The translations under genes and the position numbers were made by a program. Source: Marinobacter daqiaonensis (lineage in GTDB: Bacteria; Pseudomonadota; Gammaproteobacteria; Pseudomonadales; Oleiphilaceae). From it: 64,000 nucleotides of DNA. The DNA lies in assembly GCF_900115285.1 (NCBI RefSeq), contig NZ_FOYW01000001.1, positions 2,019,272 through 2,083,271 on the forward strand, written 5' to 3'. The notes below the pieces were generated by a model that was not told where the DNA came from, searched no databases, and saw only the letters and a list, made by a program, of their open reading frames with translations. Shown here one piece after another: positions 36,751 through 44,961 of the stretch. Position 1 is the first letter of the stretch. Each line of letters starts with the position of its first letter.

Positions 36751-37443
36751 ATGAAGATTCTGATGGTTCTCACGTCCCATGGTCAGATGGGCGACACCGG
36801 CCACAAGACCGGTTTCTGGCTGGAAGAATTCACGGCACCCTATTACGTCTTCCGGGACGCGGGGGCCGAAATCACCCTGGCGTCCCCGAATGGCGGACAG
36901 CCCCCGGTGGACCCGAACAGCGAAGCGGAAGAGGCACTGACCGAGACCACCCGCCGCTTCAGCGAGGACGACCGGGCCCGGGAAGCCCTCGCCAGCACCA
37001 GGAAACTGAGTGACATCAACATCCACGACTTCGACGCCGTCTTCTATCCGGGTGGCCATGGCCCCCTGTGGGACCTGGCGGAAGATAAGCACTCCATCCA
37101 GTTGCTGGAGGAGGCCAACAGGGCCGACATGGTGATTGGCGCCGTCTGTCATGCCCCGGCGGTTTTCCGCCATCCCGAGTCCCCCAACGGTGATCATTTC
37201 GTCCGCGGCCGCAGTGTGACCGGCTTCAGCAATTCAGAAGAGGAAGCCGTAGGTCTGACGAATGTTGTCCCTTTCCTGGTGGAGGACATGCTTCGGGAAA
37301 AAGGCGGCAACTACAGCAAGGGCGACGACTGGGCCCCTTACATTGTGGTGGACGCAAACCTGATCACCGGCCAGAACCCGGCCTCTTCCGAGGGCGCGGC
37401 CAAGGCCGTGTTGCAGGCCCTCGCGGATCAGGGCAAGGGCTGA
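36751..37443 (+). CDS. DJ-1/PfpI family protein (type 1 glutamine amidotransferase-like)
   Basis: The 230-residue protein has the nucleophile elbow GAVCHAPAVF with Cys133 followed by His134, Glu25 in WLEEFTAPYY, and FYPGGHGPLWD. This pattern is typical of the Hsp31-like group of DJ-1 proteins, which act as glyoxalase III, deglycase or chaperone. The activity is inferred. It has a GGGAG ribosome site, and it converges closely on the DUF3565-like gene. Confidence 0.88.
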   Translation: MKILMVLTSHGQMGDTGHKTGFWLEEFTAPYYVFRDAGAEITLASPNGGQPPVDPNSEAEEALTETTRRFSEDDRAREALASTRKLSDINIHDFDAVFYPGGHGPLWDLAEDKHSIQLLEEANRADMVIGAVCHAPAVFRHPESPNGDHFVRGRSVTGFSNSEEEAVGLTNVVPFLVEDMLREKGGNYSKGDDWAPYIVVDANLITGQNPASSEGAAKAVLQALADQGKG

Positions 37444-37445
37444 CC

Positions 37446-37664
37446 TCAGACAGACGGGGGCTGGACATCCCGCGGCGCGCCCCCGTCGCACTTCACGCAT
37501 TCCAGCTGGAAACCCAGCATGCCATTGCGGCCCTCGGGATTGACCACCCAGGGCCGGTTGATCCAGGGTGGGTCGTGGCGCACGTGCTGATTGTGCCCGC
37601 AGGCGAGCTGGGCGACCCAGTGCCCCTCGTCATCCCGGTGATAGCCAACAATAGGCTGCTTCAT
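37446..37664 (-). CDS. DUF3565-like small protein
   Basis: The 72-residue protein begins MKQPIVGYHRDDEGHWVAQL and has CGHNQHVRH and PWINRPWV followed by LECVKCDGG. These conserved Cys and His pairs suggest metal binding and match the DUF3565 pattern. Function is unknown. It ends two bases after the stop of the convergent DJ-1-like gene. Confidence 0.82.
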   Translation of the reverse strand: MKQPIVGYHRDDEGHWVAQLACGHNQHVRHDPPWINRPWVVNPEGRNGMLGFQLECVKCDGGAPRDVQPPSV

Positions 37665-37773
37665 CTGATTTGCCTCTTTATCCCCTTGAAAAACTGTAGC
37701 CCGTAAGATGAGCCTTCAGTGGGATTGGATTGCCAGCGCCCCAGCTACTCAGGATACCCAACCCGTGTCCCCA

Positions 37774-38217
37774 TCAGGGCAGGCAGCAGGCCTTGAACTT
37801 GCGGCCGCTGCCGCAGGGGCACCGGTCGTTGCGACCGGGGTTCAACCGGCCCTCCTTCGGCGTTCCGCTGACGTAGTACCACCTCCCCTGCTCCCTGAGA
37901 AAATCCGAGACCTCCTCAAGGTAACCGAAGCCATCAGGCAATCGATGGATCGCCCGAAAATGCACCGTGCCATGGTCGCCCCTGGCGTCGGATGCCAGCA
38001 CCTGCAGCCCTGTCCAGTCTGGTGAGTCCGAAAGGTTCAGCCGGCTGGGGCGGGTGTCCGGGTGCCAGGTGGCCAGCAGATATTCCTCAAGGCCTTGCAT
38101 GAAAGCGGTGTAGCGGGAACGCATCAGCGCTTCCGGTGTTTCCGCCCGCTGGCCCGAATGTAAGGGAGCGCAGCATTCCCCATAGGTAAGCGTGCTGCCA
38201 CAGGGACACAGGTTCAT
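37774..38217 (-). CDS. YchJ-family protein with two SEC-C motifs
   Basis: The 147-residue protein has a zinc-binding SEC-C motif at each end: CPCGSTLTYGECC near the start and NDRCPCGSGRKFKACC at the C-terminus. Between them is the YchJ domain with MRSRYTAFMQGLEEYLLATWH. SEC-C motifs bind zinc and often mediate contact with SecB or the ribosome, but the YchJ role is unknown. The ATG is at 38217. Confidence 0.9.
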   Translation of the reverse strand: MNLCPCGSTLTYGECCAPLHSGQRAETPEALMRSRYTAFMQGLEEYLLATWHPDTRPSRLNLSDSPDWTGLQVLASDARGDHGTVHFRAIHRLPDGFGYLEEVSDFLREQGRWYYVSGTPKEGRLNPGRNDRCPCGSGRKFKACCLP

Positions 38218-38339
38218 AAGGTGAGTCCTCGAAATATCGCCTATAAGGCATCAATCTAACACAGAGGCTCCGGTAGCTACCTATCGGCCTCACGTGCTAT
38301 AACAGACGGTCACTCCGAAACCCTGACGAGGACGCCGCC

Positions 38340-39083
38340 GTGCTGGCCGATCTGACCCTCTACCACATTCTGCTCGCCAACCTGGTGGTGCTGGCGGGCG
38401 CCTGCCTGCAGGGTGTCGCCGGCTACGGCATCGGTGTGCTGGCCGCTCCGTTGCTGTTCCTGATTTCGCCGGCCTTTGTGCCCGCGCCCCTGATTCTCAA
38501 CGCGACCGTGCTCACCGTGCTGATGCTGGTTCGCAACAGAACCAGCCTGCAACTACGGCAGGTACGCTTTGCCATCGGAGGGGGGCTGGTGGGAGCCGCC
38601 CTTGCCGGGCTTACCCTGCTGCTGCTTTCCCCCAGGGGGTTCCAGCTGATCTTCGGGATGCTGATTCTGGCGGCGGTGGCACTGAGCGTGGCCGGCATCA
38701 AACCGCGGCTGAACCTCCGCAACAGCGTTATCGCCGGGGCCGCCTCCACCTACATGGGCACCATCACCGCCGTTGGTGGTCCACCCATCGCGATGATTTA
38801 CCAGAACGAGAAAGGGCCTCTGGTGCGGGCCAACATGTCGGCGTTCTTCCTGAGCGCCAGCGTGCTGTCGCTGGTTACCCTGATTGCCTCCGGTTACCTT
38901 GGCGCAGCAGAACTTCGGCTATTCGCGGCCACCGTGCCGGGAGTGTTCCTGGGCTTCTGGCTCTCCGCGGGGCTGGTCAGGCGGCTGCCTTTCGAGGCCC
39001 TGCGCCCCATCATCCTGGGCATTGCTGGCGTGGCGGGACTGATGGCGCTGGTAAGGGGGTTGATCAGCCTGAACGGCGGCTGA
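38340..39083 (+). CDS. TauE/SafE-family membrane permease
   Basis: The 247-residue inner-membrane protein has about eight hydrophobic segments. It shows the two-fold repeat of the family (GVAGYGIGVLAAPLLFL in the first half and GTITAVGGPPIAMIYQN in the second). TauE/SafE proteins move sulfite, organosulfonates or related anions; the substrate here is unknown. The start is a GTG at 38340 with GAGGA upstream. The 3' end overlaps the convergent acyltransferase gene by 20 bases. Confidence 0.88.
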   Translation: MLADLTLYHILLANLVVLAGACLQGVAGYGIGVLAAPLLFLISPAFVPAPLILNATVLTVLMLVRNRTSLQLRQVRFAIGGGLVGAALAGLTLLLLSPRGFQLIFGMLILAAVALSVAGIKPRLNLRNSVIAGAASTYMGTITAVGGPPIAMIYQNEKGPLVRANMSAFFLSASVLSLVTLIASGYLGAAELRLFAATVPGVFLGFWLSAGLVRRLPFEALRPIILGIAGVAGLMALVRGLISLNGG

Positions 39084-39972
39084 CCGATGCCCTCAGCTCC
39101 TCGATCCGGGCGTCCTTGTCGCGCCATAGCTCGCTGACCCAGGCCTGGAAGGTTTTCCGGAACTCGGGATCATTGGCGTAGTCCCCCAGGAACAGCTCCG
39201 GCGGCACCGTGCGGCCGCGGATATCCACGATCACCCGGGATACCTGTCCGCTGAGCAGATGCCAGAAGCCGGGGACCCGCCCTTCCGGGTAGACAATGGT
39301 GACATCCAGCAGATACCGCATCTGTTCCCCCAGGGCCGCCATCACGAAGGCCACTCCTCCGGACTTGGGCCTGAGAAGATGGTGATAGGGGGAGTCCTGC
39401 TGGCGATGCTTGCCCGTGGTGTATCGGGTGCCCTCCAGAAAATTCACCACGGTCACCGGCAGGTCATGGAACTTCTCGCAGGCCCGCTGGGTGATTTCCA
39501 GATCCTTGCCGCGATCCTCCGGGTGTTTTTCCAGGTGCTCCCTGCTGTAGCGCTTCATGAAGGGGTAGTCCAGCGCCCAGAAAGCCAGGCCGATCAGGGG
39601 CACCCAGATCAGCTCTTTTTTCAGGAAAAACTTGAAGAAGGGGGTACGGCGGTTGAACGCCTCCACCAGGGCCGGAATATCCACCCAGGACTGATGGTTA
39701 CTGATCACCAGGTAGGGCTGGTCACGACCGAGGGGAACGTCACAGCGCACGTCCCAGACTGTAGGCGTCATCAGGCGGAAAATGGTCTTCAGCCCCTCCG
39801 CCCAGGTTTCGGCAATCCACATGACACCCACCGAACAGACCCTTTGCAGGGGCCTGAAGGGTATCAGTGCCTTTATCAGGCCCATGATCATCATGGGGCC
39901 GATACCGATCAGGGTGATCAGCAGGATCAGCAGGCAGACGGCGGCTGCCCGCAGTGCGTGAAGAATGGACAC
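39064..39972 (-). CDS. 1-acylglycerol-3-phosphate acyltransferase-like (PlsC family)
   Basis: The 302-residue protein has one or two N-terminal membrane segments and the PlsC catalytic motif NHQSWVD (His93, Asp98), then FLEGTRYT. This resembles the YihG-type subgroup of acyltransferases that remodel phospholipids at the inner membrane. The start appears to be a GTG at 39972 with no good ribosome site, so the exact start is uncertain. The C-terminal extension beyond the catalytic domain is typical of the subgroup. Confidence 0.86.
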   Translation of the reverse strand: MSILHALRAAAVCLLILLITLIGIGPMMIMGLIKALIPFRPLQRVCSVGVMWIAETWAEGLKTIFRLMTPTVWDVRCDVPLGRDQPYLVISNHQSWVDIPALVEAFNRRTPFFKFFLKKELIWVPLIGLAFWALDYPFMKRYSREHLEKHPEDRGKDLEITQRACEKFHDLPVTVVNFLEGTRYTTGKHRQQDSPYHHLLRPKSGGVAFVMAALGEQMRYLLDVTIVYPEGRVPGFWHLLSGQVSRVIVDIRGRTVPPELFLGDYANDPEFRKTFQAWVSELWRDKDARIEELRASVSRRSG

Positions 39973-40112
39973 GGTTCTGATGGGTTTCTGGCCTCTTCAA
40001 TCTCCGACTGACAGGGTCGGTACAGCAGTTGATCGCCAATATACGCAGGCCGGAGCCCAGGACCTGGAATCGGAGGCAGCGTCACCAACCCGCCGGGGTC
40101 CGGGCATCGTGC

Positions 40113-40571
40113 TTAAATGTCCTGGCTGTTGGATATCTGGCGCGCCAGACGCATGGCCTCGTTTTCTTCCATTTTCCGCAGGGAATCCACCAGTTCCTTT
40201 GCTTCCGGAATCTCCGCCTTGCTTCCCAGGCTGTCGTAAAGTTCCACCACCTGGTCGTGGAAGGCAAAGACTTCCCGGCAGATGTCGTCAAAACTCAGGG
40301 ACGCAAAGTGGGTATCCGATGAACCGGCAACCTTGACCGGTTTGTGCTCCATGTAATCATAAAGGCGGGTTTTCAGGGCTTTCGCATCGGCCTGGCGTTC
40401 GAACTCCTCGGTGATGCGGACCAGCTCATGCTCGTGCTCGGAAAGATACTGCAGCAGAGCCGAGGCCTGCTCGTTGGTGCTGTGCTCAGCGCTCCGCTTC
40501 ATGCTCTGGGCAAGTTCGGTGTGAGTGTCCCGCACCCAGTCGATCAGGTCTTCAAAGGTCTTGATTTCCAT
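40113..40571 (-). CDS. conserved helical protein, ferritin/hemerythrin-like, unknown function
   Basis: The 152-residue product is almost entirely helical in character. Four amphipathic stretches carry His and Glu residues (HTELAQSMKR, YLSEHEHELVRITEEFE, VFAFHDQVVELYDSL, LRKMEENEAMRLARQ), spaced as in a four-helix di-iron protein such as ferritin-like or hemerythrin-like families. I do not recognise a named family. The ATG is at 40571 and the gene stands alone, with divergent or opposed neighbours. Confidence 0.7.
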   Translation of the reverse strand: MEIKTFEDLIDWVRDTHTELAQSMKRSAEHSTNEQASALLQYLSEHEHELVRITEEFERQADAKALKTRLYDYMEHKPVKVAGSSDTHFASLSFDDICREVFAFHDQVVELYDSLGSKAEIPEAKELVDSLRKMEENEAMRLARQISNSQDI

Positions 40572-40689
40572 AAAGTATCCTTTTATTGAGATCTGCAGTC
40601 ATTTGAAATGTCTAGGATATCATTACCCATGATCCTAGCGCAGGACAGGCGTGGCATCCATCAAACCGGGCTATTAAACCGGTGCTGAT

Positions 40690-41799
40690 CTATGGGGCAC
40701 CATAGCCTGTCAGCTCCATATAGCCTTCGCCCGAGGCATCCCCGGAAACCGTCACGGGGCTTTCCCAATAGGGATAGGCGCCACGGTTCCAGTAACTCCC
40801 CTCGGGCGCTGTCACGGTGAAAGTGAGAGCCTCAGGGAGCACGTCGATGCGCCAGCGATCCGGGATCCGCCCACCCCCGGTGTCGCGAAGCCCCAGAGGA
40901 GAGAGGACCAGATCCTTCGGCCCGAGGGCCGAGGTGACGCCTGCCGGGTCGATCCAGGTGCCCGACAGATAGGCGTTGTCACCCCGGCCGACCCGGAAAG
41001 CCATCAGCCGGGCGCCCGTATCAAGACGCAGGGCGAACCAGTCCCAGCCCTCCTGGTCCGAGCGCAGGAATTGGCTGCTCCACTCTCGGTCAAGCCATCC
41101 GGTACCGCTCACCGAGTGAGGCTCGCCCCCGATGGTTACCGTGCCCTCCATGGCAATATCCGGATCACTGAAGTACATCGAACCCTGGCCACCCTCCGTT
41201 TTGGCACTGAAGCCATTGTCCCCGTGGCGAACCACCCGGTCACTGGGGAGGAGGGTGAGGTTATAGGCCCATCCCTCACCGGCTGCTTCCAGTTGCCACT
41301 GATCCCGACCCGCCTCCATCAGTTGCCAGTGATCCAGCCAGACCCTGAGCGGTTCGGCCCGGGCCCCGGCATGGCCAACATCGCCGCGGGCAAAGCGCTC
41401 AGAGAACCAGTGCCGGCCATTGAACGACACCGCGCCATGGGCCATCCAGGCCGATTCCAGGGGCCAGAGCTGCTCAGCCGGTGGTTCGTCATCCGGCTCC
41501 CGGGGTTCCAGTCCCTGCCGGAACTGGGTCCACTGAATACCCATGGGCACACCGTCGGCGGTGGTCAGATTGGCGGTCAGGTACCACCATTCTATCCGGT
41601 GGGCCGGGTGAGGCCCCCAGTCCTCCGGAAGCCGGATCGTATCGCCGGGCCGGGGCTGTCGGAAGCCGTCCTCCGCCTCGCTGCTGGCAGCCAGTCCGGC
41701 AAAACCACCGGGCGCGGGGGTGTCCGAGCAGGCAGCCAGCAGAAAAGACAGAAGGAAGGCAGGCAGGCATGTTCCCAGTGGCAACAGACACCGTGTCAT
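40690..41799 (-). CDS. AttH/CrtC-like lipocalin-fold lipoprotein of an ABC system
   Basis: The 369-residue protein has a lipoprotein signal with lipobox LAAC (Cys at about 24), so it is exported and lipid-anchored. The mature part matches the hydroxyneurosporene-synthase/AttH domain: HRIEWWYLTANL, MGIQWTQFR, VSGTGWLDREWSSQ and WDWFALRLDTGARLMAF. It overlaps the upstream permease gene by 4 bases (ATGA), so it forms an operon with the permease and ATPase. The order ATPase-permease-AttH recalls attEFGH of Agrobacterium. The substrate is unknown; the fold binds hydrophobic ligands. Confidence 0.86.
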   Translation of the reverse strand: MTRCLLPLGTCLPAFLLSFLLAACSDTPAPGGFAGLAASSEAEDGFRQPRPGDTIRLPEDWGPHPAHRIEWWYLTANLTTADGVPMGIQWTQFRQGLEPREPDDEPPAEQLWPLESAWMAHGAVSFNGRHWFSERFARGDVGHAGARAEPLRVWLDHWQLMEAGRDQWQLEAAGEGWAYNLTLLPSDRVVRHGDNGFSAKTEGGQGSMYFSDPDIAMEGTVTIGGEPHSVSGTGWLDREWSSQFLRSDQEGWDWFALRLDTGARLMAFRVGRGDNAYLSGTWIDPAGVTSALGPKDLVLSPLGLRDTGGGRIPDRWRIDVLPEALTFTVTAPEGSYWNRGAYPYWESPVTVSGDASGEGYMELTGYGAP

Positions 41800-44045
41800 C
41801 GCTCACCTCCCTCAGTGAGAACGGGCATGGTGACAGGGGCGCCCCGCCGTACCCGTGCGGCCAGACTGCCGAGCACCAGTCCGATGATCACCATGACAAC
41901 CAGCAACTGCAGCCAGTAGCCGGGATAGATTGCCATGGGCAGAGACCAGCCGAACGCCACCGGATTGATGCGGGCAACCAGTACCCAGGTCAGCAGCAGC
42001 GCCAGTGGCAGTGCCGCCAGCCAGACCCGGAACATCAGGCCCATGCCGAGCCGGACCAGCAGGCCCAGACGCTCTCGGCGGCGCAGCCCCCAGACCGCCA
42101 GCAGATGGACATACCATCGCCGCGATGCCAGCGCCACCCACCCGGTCATCAGCAGAGCGGCTCCAGCCAGCACCAGGGTCAGCAGACTGATGGCCCTGGT
42201 CAGCAGAAAGGTCTGGTCAAAGATCCGGTTCGCCAGCTCCCGGATGGTCCCGGTGTCACGAATCTCAATATCGGCAACGCTCCACACCCTTTCCAGGTCC
42301 CGCTCCAGGGACTGCCGGTCGGAAGTCGTGGCATCAGATTCCAGGGCGATGGTGACCGACTGGAAGCCCGGCACAAAACTCGCGGGTAGCTCATCATGGT
42401 CCAGCAGAACCTCACCCGCGGGGCGGCCGTAGTCGCTGTACACCCCGGCCACCCGTGGGCTGAGGCGATGTTCGGGAAATTGCAGGGTCAGGGTATCGCC
42501 TGGTTCCAGCTGGTGGCGCCTGGCCAGCTGCTCATTGATCAGCACCCCGCCCCCGGCGACCGCCTGCCAGGGGTCTGGCACTGACTGAAGCAGTTCCCAT
42601 TCGCGGATCAGGCCCGAGCCGGTGTCCGTCGCCATCAGATCCAGGGCAATGGTGTTGCCGTCAGGCAGGGGCAACCGGACCTGACCCCGGATGACTGGAT
42701 GCCATTCGACGATCGAAGGTTGGAACGACAGAATCCCGGCCACATCCTCTGGCCGTTTGCCGGCGGGCACCTCGACAAACAGGTCTCCCGCCAGCCGCTG
42801 CCCCAGCCATTGCTGGAAGGTATCTTCGAAAGTCGTCACCAGGGCCTGTACCGCGATCACGGTGGCCACCGCCAGTTGCAGCGCCACCAGGGGAAGACTG
42901 AGGCGGCGGATCAGAACGCCGGTTTCCCGCCGGCGCCACAACCCCAGTGGCGCAGTTCCCGAAGAGGTCTTCGGCCACTGGTTCATCAGGTAGGGGGTGG
43001 CAAGTCCGGTTGCCGCCATGATCATACCGGTGCCGGCAAACACGGCGACGAGACGTTCGCCAGAAAAAACCAGGACTCCTCCCACCCCCATCATCAGCAC
43101 GACAGTGGTTACATGAAGCCAGCGGTTGCCTGTTACCCATTTTCCGCGAGGCCGCAGCAACTCCAGTCCACACCAGAACGTCACAAGCAGCATCAGAATC
43201 GCGGTCACGCCAAACTGAAGAAACGTGTCGCCGCCCCTCAGCAACGGCGTGCCGAAAAGGGACCCCATTGCCTCTCCGAATCCGCCGGCAAGCCCGTCCG
43301 CCAGCAGCTGGCCAAGAAGATAACCGGGCACTATGCCCGACAGCCCCAGTATCAGAAGCTCCAGCAGCAACAGCCGCTGCAGCCGACCGCGGGTGACACC
43401 GTAGCGCTCCAGCAGAGCCAGACCCTCCCGGCGCTGGGCAAGTCCAAGGGTGTAGACACTTCGGATCAGCAGCGCCGACACCAGCACCACCAGCACACCC
43501 AGGGCGTCCAGATTCAGCAGGAAACTGTCCGCCAGCTCCCCTGTGCTCAAGGCTGCCGGGTCCGGCTGGCGCTGCCACTGCGGCGGCAGGGAAAGGTCTT
43601 CCGGCGCGTCCAGCAGCAGCCGCAAGCGATGACGATGGCCCGCCTCGGCCAGCTTCGCCGCTCGATGGATGTCGACGAAAGGCTCACCATCGAGGGAAGT
43701 GCCGGCACCGGTCTCCTGATTACCGGCACAGGCCATGGCCAGGGGGTCGATACCCACAAGGCGGCCACGGCCTTCACCGGCGTCCACTTCCAGCCAAGGC
43801 ATCACACAAAGGCCCTGGCGACGCAGCGTAACGAAATCCTCTACCGTGACAGGCGCCCCGTCACTGCGCACCACCTGCTGTCGACCGGAAAGCTGGGCCT
43901 CCCCGGTCCGCATGCTGTCCCGGGCCTGCTGGGTCAGGGACCAGACGCCGGACCAGAGCGCCGTGGCCAGCATCAATATGACCCATAACGACAGCAGATG
44001 AAGCGGGTGACGCCGGTAGTGACTGAGAATGGCCCGCAGCACCAT
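41796..44045 (-). CDS. FtsX-type ABC transporter permease
   Basis: The 749-residue inner-membrane protein has an N-terminal membrane segment, a periplasmic region, a central set of membrane segments and a C-terminal set, in the pattern of fused MacB/FtsX permeases (two permease domains in one chain). It ends with an ATGA overlap into the AttH-like gene, and starts 4 bases from the stop of the ATPase gene. With the ATPase it probably extracts or moves a lipid or lipoprotein across the envelope. Confidence 0.87.
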   Translation of the reverse strand: MVLRAILSHYRRHPLHLLSLWVILMLATALWSGVWSLTQQARDSMRTGEAQLSGRQQVVRSDGAPVTVEDFVTLRRQGLCVMPWLEVDAGEGRGRLVGIDPLAMACAGNQETGAGTSLDGEPFVDIHRAAKLAEAGHRHRLRLLLDAPEDLSLPPQWQRQPDPAALSTGELADSFLLNLDALGVLVVLVSALLIRSVYTLGLAQRREGLALLERYGVTRGRLQRLLLLELLILGLSGIVPGYLLGQLLADGLAGGFGEAMGSLFGTPLLRGGDTFLQFGVTAILMLLVTFWCGLELLRPRGKWVTGNRWLHVTTVVLMMGVGGVLVFSGERLVAVFAGTGMIMAATGLATPYLMNQWPKTSSGTAPLGLWRRRETGVLIRRLSLPLVALQLAVATVIAVQALVTTFEDTFQQWLGQRLAGDLFVEVPAGKRPEDVAGILSFQPSIVEWHPVIRGQVRLPLPDGNTIALDLMATDTGSGLIREWELLQSVPDPWQAVAGGGVLINEQLARRHQLEPGDTLTLQFPEHRLSPRVAGVYSDYGRPAGEVLLDHDELPASFVPGFQSVTIALESDATTSDRQSLERDLERVWSVADIEIRDTGTIRELANRIFDQTFLLTRAISLLTLVLAGAALLMTGWVALASRRWYVHLLAVWGLRRRERLGLLVRLGMGLMFRVWLAALPLALLLTWVLVARINPVAFGWSLPMAIYPGYWLQLLVVMVIIGLVLGSLAARVRRGAPVTMPVLTEGGER

Positions 44046-44048
44046 GGC

Positions 44049-44693
44049 TCAGGCGCCCCCCGCCAGATCCAGACCGTCGTCGCAGCGATCAGCCAGGGGC
44101 AGGTCGTGGGTGGCCAGAACGAGTGTGGCATTCACCTCCCGCTGCCAGCGAAAAAGTGCATCCGCCACAGTGTGGGCGGTCTGTCGGTCAAGACTGCCGG
44201 TGGGTTCGTCCGCCAGCACAAGCTCCGGCTCCATGGCGAACACCATGGCGAGGGCGGCCCGCTGGCGCTGGCCACCGGAGACCTGATCCGGGTATCGCTG
44301 CTCCAGCCCTGCCAGCCCCAGTCGCTCCAGCCAATCGCCGGTGCCTTCGGTCGACCTTCCCGCCAGCCCGGCCCGTAGCCGGACATTCTCAGCCAGGGTC
44401 ATGGTGGGCATCAGGTTGCTGTCCTGGAATACCACCCCGATATGGCGGCGGCGCAGGTCCGCCCAGGCATCCCGCGGCAGGCCATCGACCTCCCGCTCGA
44501 GCAGTCGCACATTGCCCTCGTCGAAGCTCTCCAGGCCGCACAGTATGTTCAGCAATGTGCTCTTGCCGGAGCCCGACGGGCCGGTGAGCGCCAGGGAGCG
44601 GCCTGCGGCGATGCTGAACGAAAGGCCATCGAAGACCCTGACGGTATCACCGGACGACTCAAACCGTTTGACCAGGCCCGTAACACTCAACAT
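44049..44693 (-). CDS. ABC transporter ATP-binding protein (MacB/LolD type)
   Basis: The 214-residue ATPase has Walker A GPSGSGKSTLLN, signature VSGGQRQRAALA, Walker B LVLADEPTGSLD and H-loop ATHDL, all canonical. The order and length match the LolD/MacB group that works with FtsX-type permeases. I chose the ATG at 44693 because it begins directly at the ABC fold (MLSVTGLVKRFE). A longer frame to 44834 adds cysteine-rich, non-conserved residues. It is the first gene of the three-gene AttEFGH-like operon. Confidence 0.9.
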   Translation of the reverse strand: MLSVTGLVKRFESSGDTVRVFDGLSFSIAAGRSLALTGPSGSGKSTLLNILCGLESFDEGNVRLLEREVDGLPRDAWADLRRRHIGVVFQDSNLMPTMTLAENVRLRAGLAGRSTEGTGDWLERLGLAGLEQRYPDQVSGGQRQRAALAMVFAMEPELVLADEPTGSLDRQTAHTVADALFRWQREVNATLVLATHDLPLADRCDDGLDLAGGA

Positions 44694-44864
44694 GGGCGCG
44701 CACCGGAGCTGATGTGCTGAGCAGCCCGCAGGCACAGGGGCAGTGCATGCCTCGTTTTTCTGCACAAACTCTGTGCATAACCGCTTCGATTCCGAGTTGA
44801 AACAAACAGTCTCGCACCATTTAAAATCACGCAACCTCCCGCCAGTTCTCGATTTGCACCATGC

Positions 44865-44880
44865 CGGACCATTTTTTGCT
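44865..44880 (+). promoter_or_regulatory. candidate sigma-54 promoter for the ammonium transporter gene
   Basis: CGGACC-N5-TTGCT at 44865-44880 keeps the invariant GG and GC of the -24/-12 elements exactly 10 bases apart, with a T-rich spacer. Ammonium transporter genes are commonly NtrC/RpoN-controlled. A transcript would start near 44891. Confidence 0.45.
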
Positions 44881-44906
44881 GGAGTGACGGCTCAGTCACC
44901 GGAAAA

Positions 44907-44924
44907 GGCGCACCACCGTGCGCC
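44907..44924 (+). promoter_or_regulatory. leader hairpin of the ammonium transporter gene
   Basis: GGCGCAC (44907-44913) pairs perfectly with GTGCGCC (44918-44924) around a 4-nt loop, between the putative transcript start and the GTG start codon. It may affect translation or message stability. Confidence 0.45.
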
Positions 44925-44961
44925 ATCCGAAACAATCATCGACCCGGGAGCGCTCCAGTCC

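Noticed and set aside
42699..43988. Plus-strand frame of 429 codons opposite the FtsX-type permease
   Set aside because: It is Gln/His/Arg-rich with no domain, while the minus-strand permease has clear membrane segments and ATGA coupling.
44907..44924. NtrC-binding site before amt
   Set aside because: The GCAC and GTGC halves are only 4 bases apart, not the 7 expected for an NtrC site, so I list it as a hairpin only.
44694..44961. Extension of the ammonium transporter frame upstream to 44743
   Set aside because: The extra 73 residues are cysteine- and histidine-rich and not Amt-like, and a promoter-like site lies inside them.
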